The position numbers and the translations under genes are program-made. This document shows, piece by piece, positions 31,032 through 31,081 of a stretch of 31,081 nucleotides of DNA. Numbering within the stretch: the first letter of the stretch is position 1; each line of letters opens with the position of its first letter. Under the pieces are notes generated by a model. That model saw only the letters and a list, made by a program, of their open reading frames with translations. It was not told the origin of the DNA and did no database searches. This DNA comes from an uncultured Collinsella sp. (lineage in GTDB: Bacteria > Actinomycetota > Coriobacteriia > Coriobacteriales > Coriobacteriaceae): positions 1 to 31,081 of the forward strand of contig UQDE01000030.1 in NCBI GenBank assembly GCA_900539735.1, written 5' to 3'.

Positions 31032-31081
31032 GGCTCTGTTAGACCAGGATTGACATGCCGACCTGCCGGCTAACTCGCCGC
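31032..31081. other. Possible insertion-sequence end at the window edge
   Basis: AAGGCTCTGTTAGACCAGG, followed by ATTGACATGCC, resembles the outer ends of some transposons, which often start GGCTCTGTTA. No transposase is visible before the window ends. The preceding GGGGACCAAAATGATTC (31014-31030) is close to the GTCCCC-type repeats, read on the other strand. Confidence 0.2.

Noticed and set aside
1..31081. tRNA, rRNA genes and CRISPR arrays
   Set aside because: I scanned the intergenic stretches for cloverleaf or TTCGA-type signatures and regularly spaced repeats and found none. The repeats here are dispersed single palindromes.

Overview
The window looks like the chromosome of a high-GC anaerobic actinobacterium of the class Coriobacteriia, most likely Collinsella or a close relative. 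This is inferred from the strong G/C bias at third codon positions, the Ala-rich inserts and tails on housekeeping proteins, and the gene mix: lactose/cellobiose PTS, hypA/hypB beside Tat genes, a manganese-dependent pyrophosphatase and a PcrA-type helicase. No rRNA, tRNA or CRISPR array was seen, so the genus call is not proven.

Layout. 1-1660: an IS110-family transposase gene with non-coding flanks, lying inside a split palindromic repeat. 1715-2698: a zinc-ribbon membrane protein of unknown role. 2821-7941 (minus): a compact run transcribed as tatB-tatC-hypA-hypB-topB, which pairs nickel-enzyme maturation with Tat export. 8095-9765 (minus): an aspartate-type aminotransferase followed by a lone STAS protein. 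9915-10169: a small unrecognised protein. 10502-13051 (minus): NhaA antiporter, with a terminator-like hairpin in its leader, and the Mn-dependent pyrophosphatase. 13220-18085 (minus): a sugar region with a ROK sugar kinase and a PTS operon (GH1 phospho-glycosidase, IIC, IIB, IIA). Divergent from it are a GntR/UTRA regulator and a class I mannose-6-phosphate isomerase. 20116-22498: a more A/T-rich two-gene AbiEi/AbiEii-like module bracketed by repeats. 22499-26730 (minus): PcrA/UvrD helicase and undecaprenyl-diphosphate phosphatase. 26979-27416: a universal stress protein. 27507-29032 (minus): a hipBA module with two operator palindromes. 29149-30873 (minus): a BceS-like histidine kinase and an OmpR-type response regulator.

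The most unusual signal is in the intergenic DNA. Two copies of a 69-nt core (68 of 69 bases identical, opposite orientations) each sit in the apex of a 30-31 bp inverted repeat. The arms of the two copies are unrelated in sequence, yet each pair is fully self-complementary. Each copy lies in sense orientation just after the stop codon of a different gene (mannose-6-phosphate isomerase and pcrA), and together they bracket the AbiE-like module. This suggests a structured 3'-UTR RNA family, or a mini-element that sits in hairpin loops. A second set of intergenic palindromes built around GTCCCC or GACCCC boxes recurs at about seven places. In at least two of them a variable word occurs as a complementary pair around the conserved box (order A-B-A'-B'). 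One of these palindromes appears to be split by the IS110 element.

Functional themes: beta-glucoside uptake and hydrolysis under a GntR repressor, Tat export with nickel-enzyme maturation, cell-envelope maintenance (UppP and a Bce-like two-component system), and two toxin-antitoxin-type modules that look acquired because their base composition differs from their neighbours.
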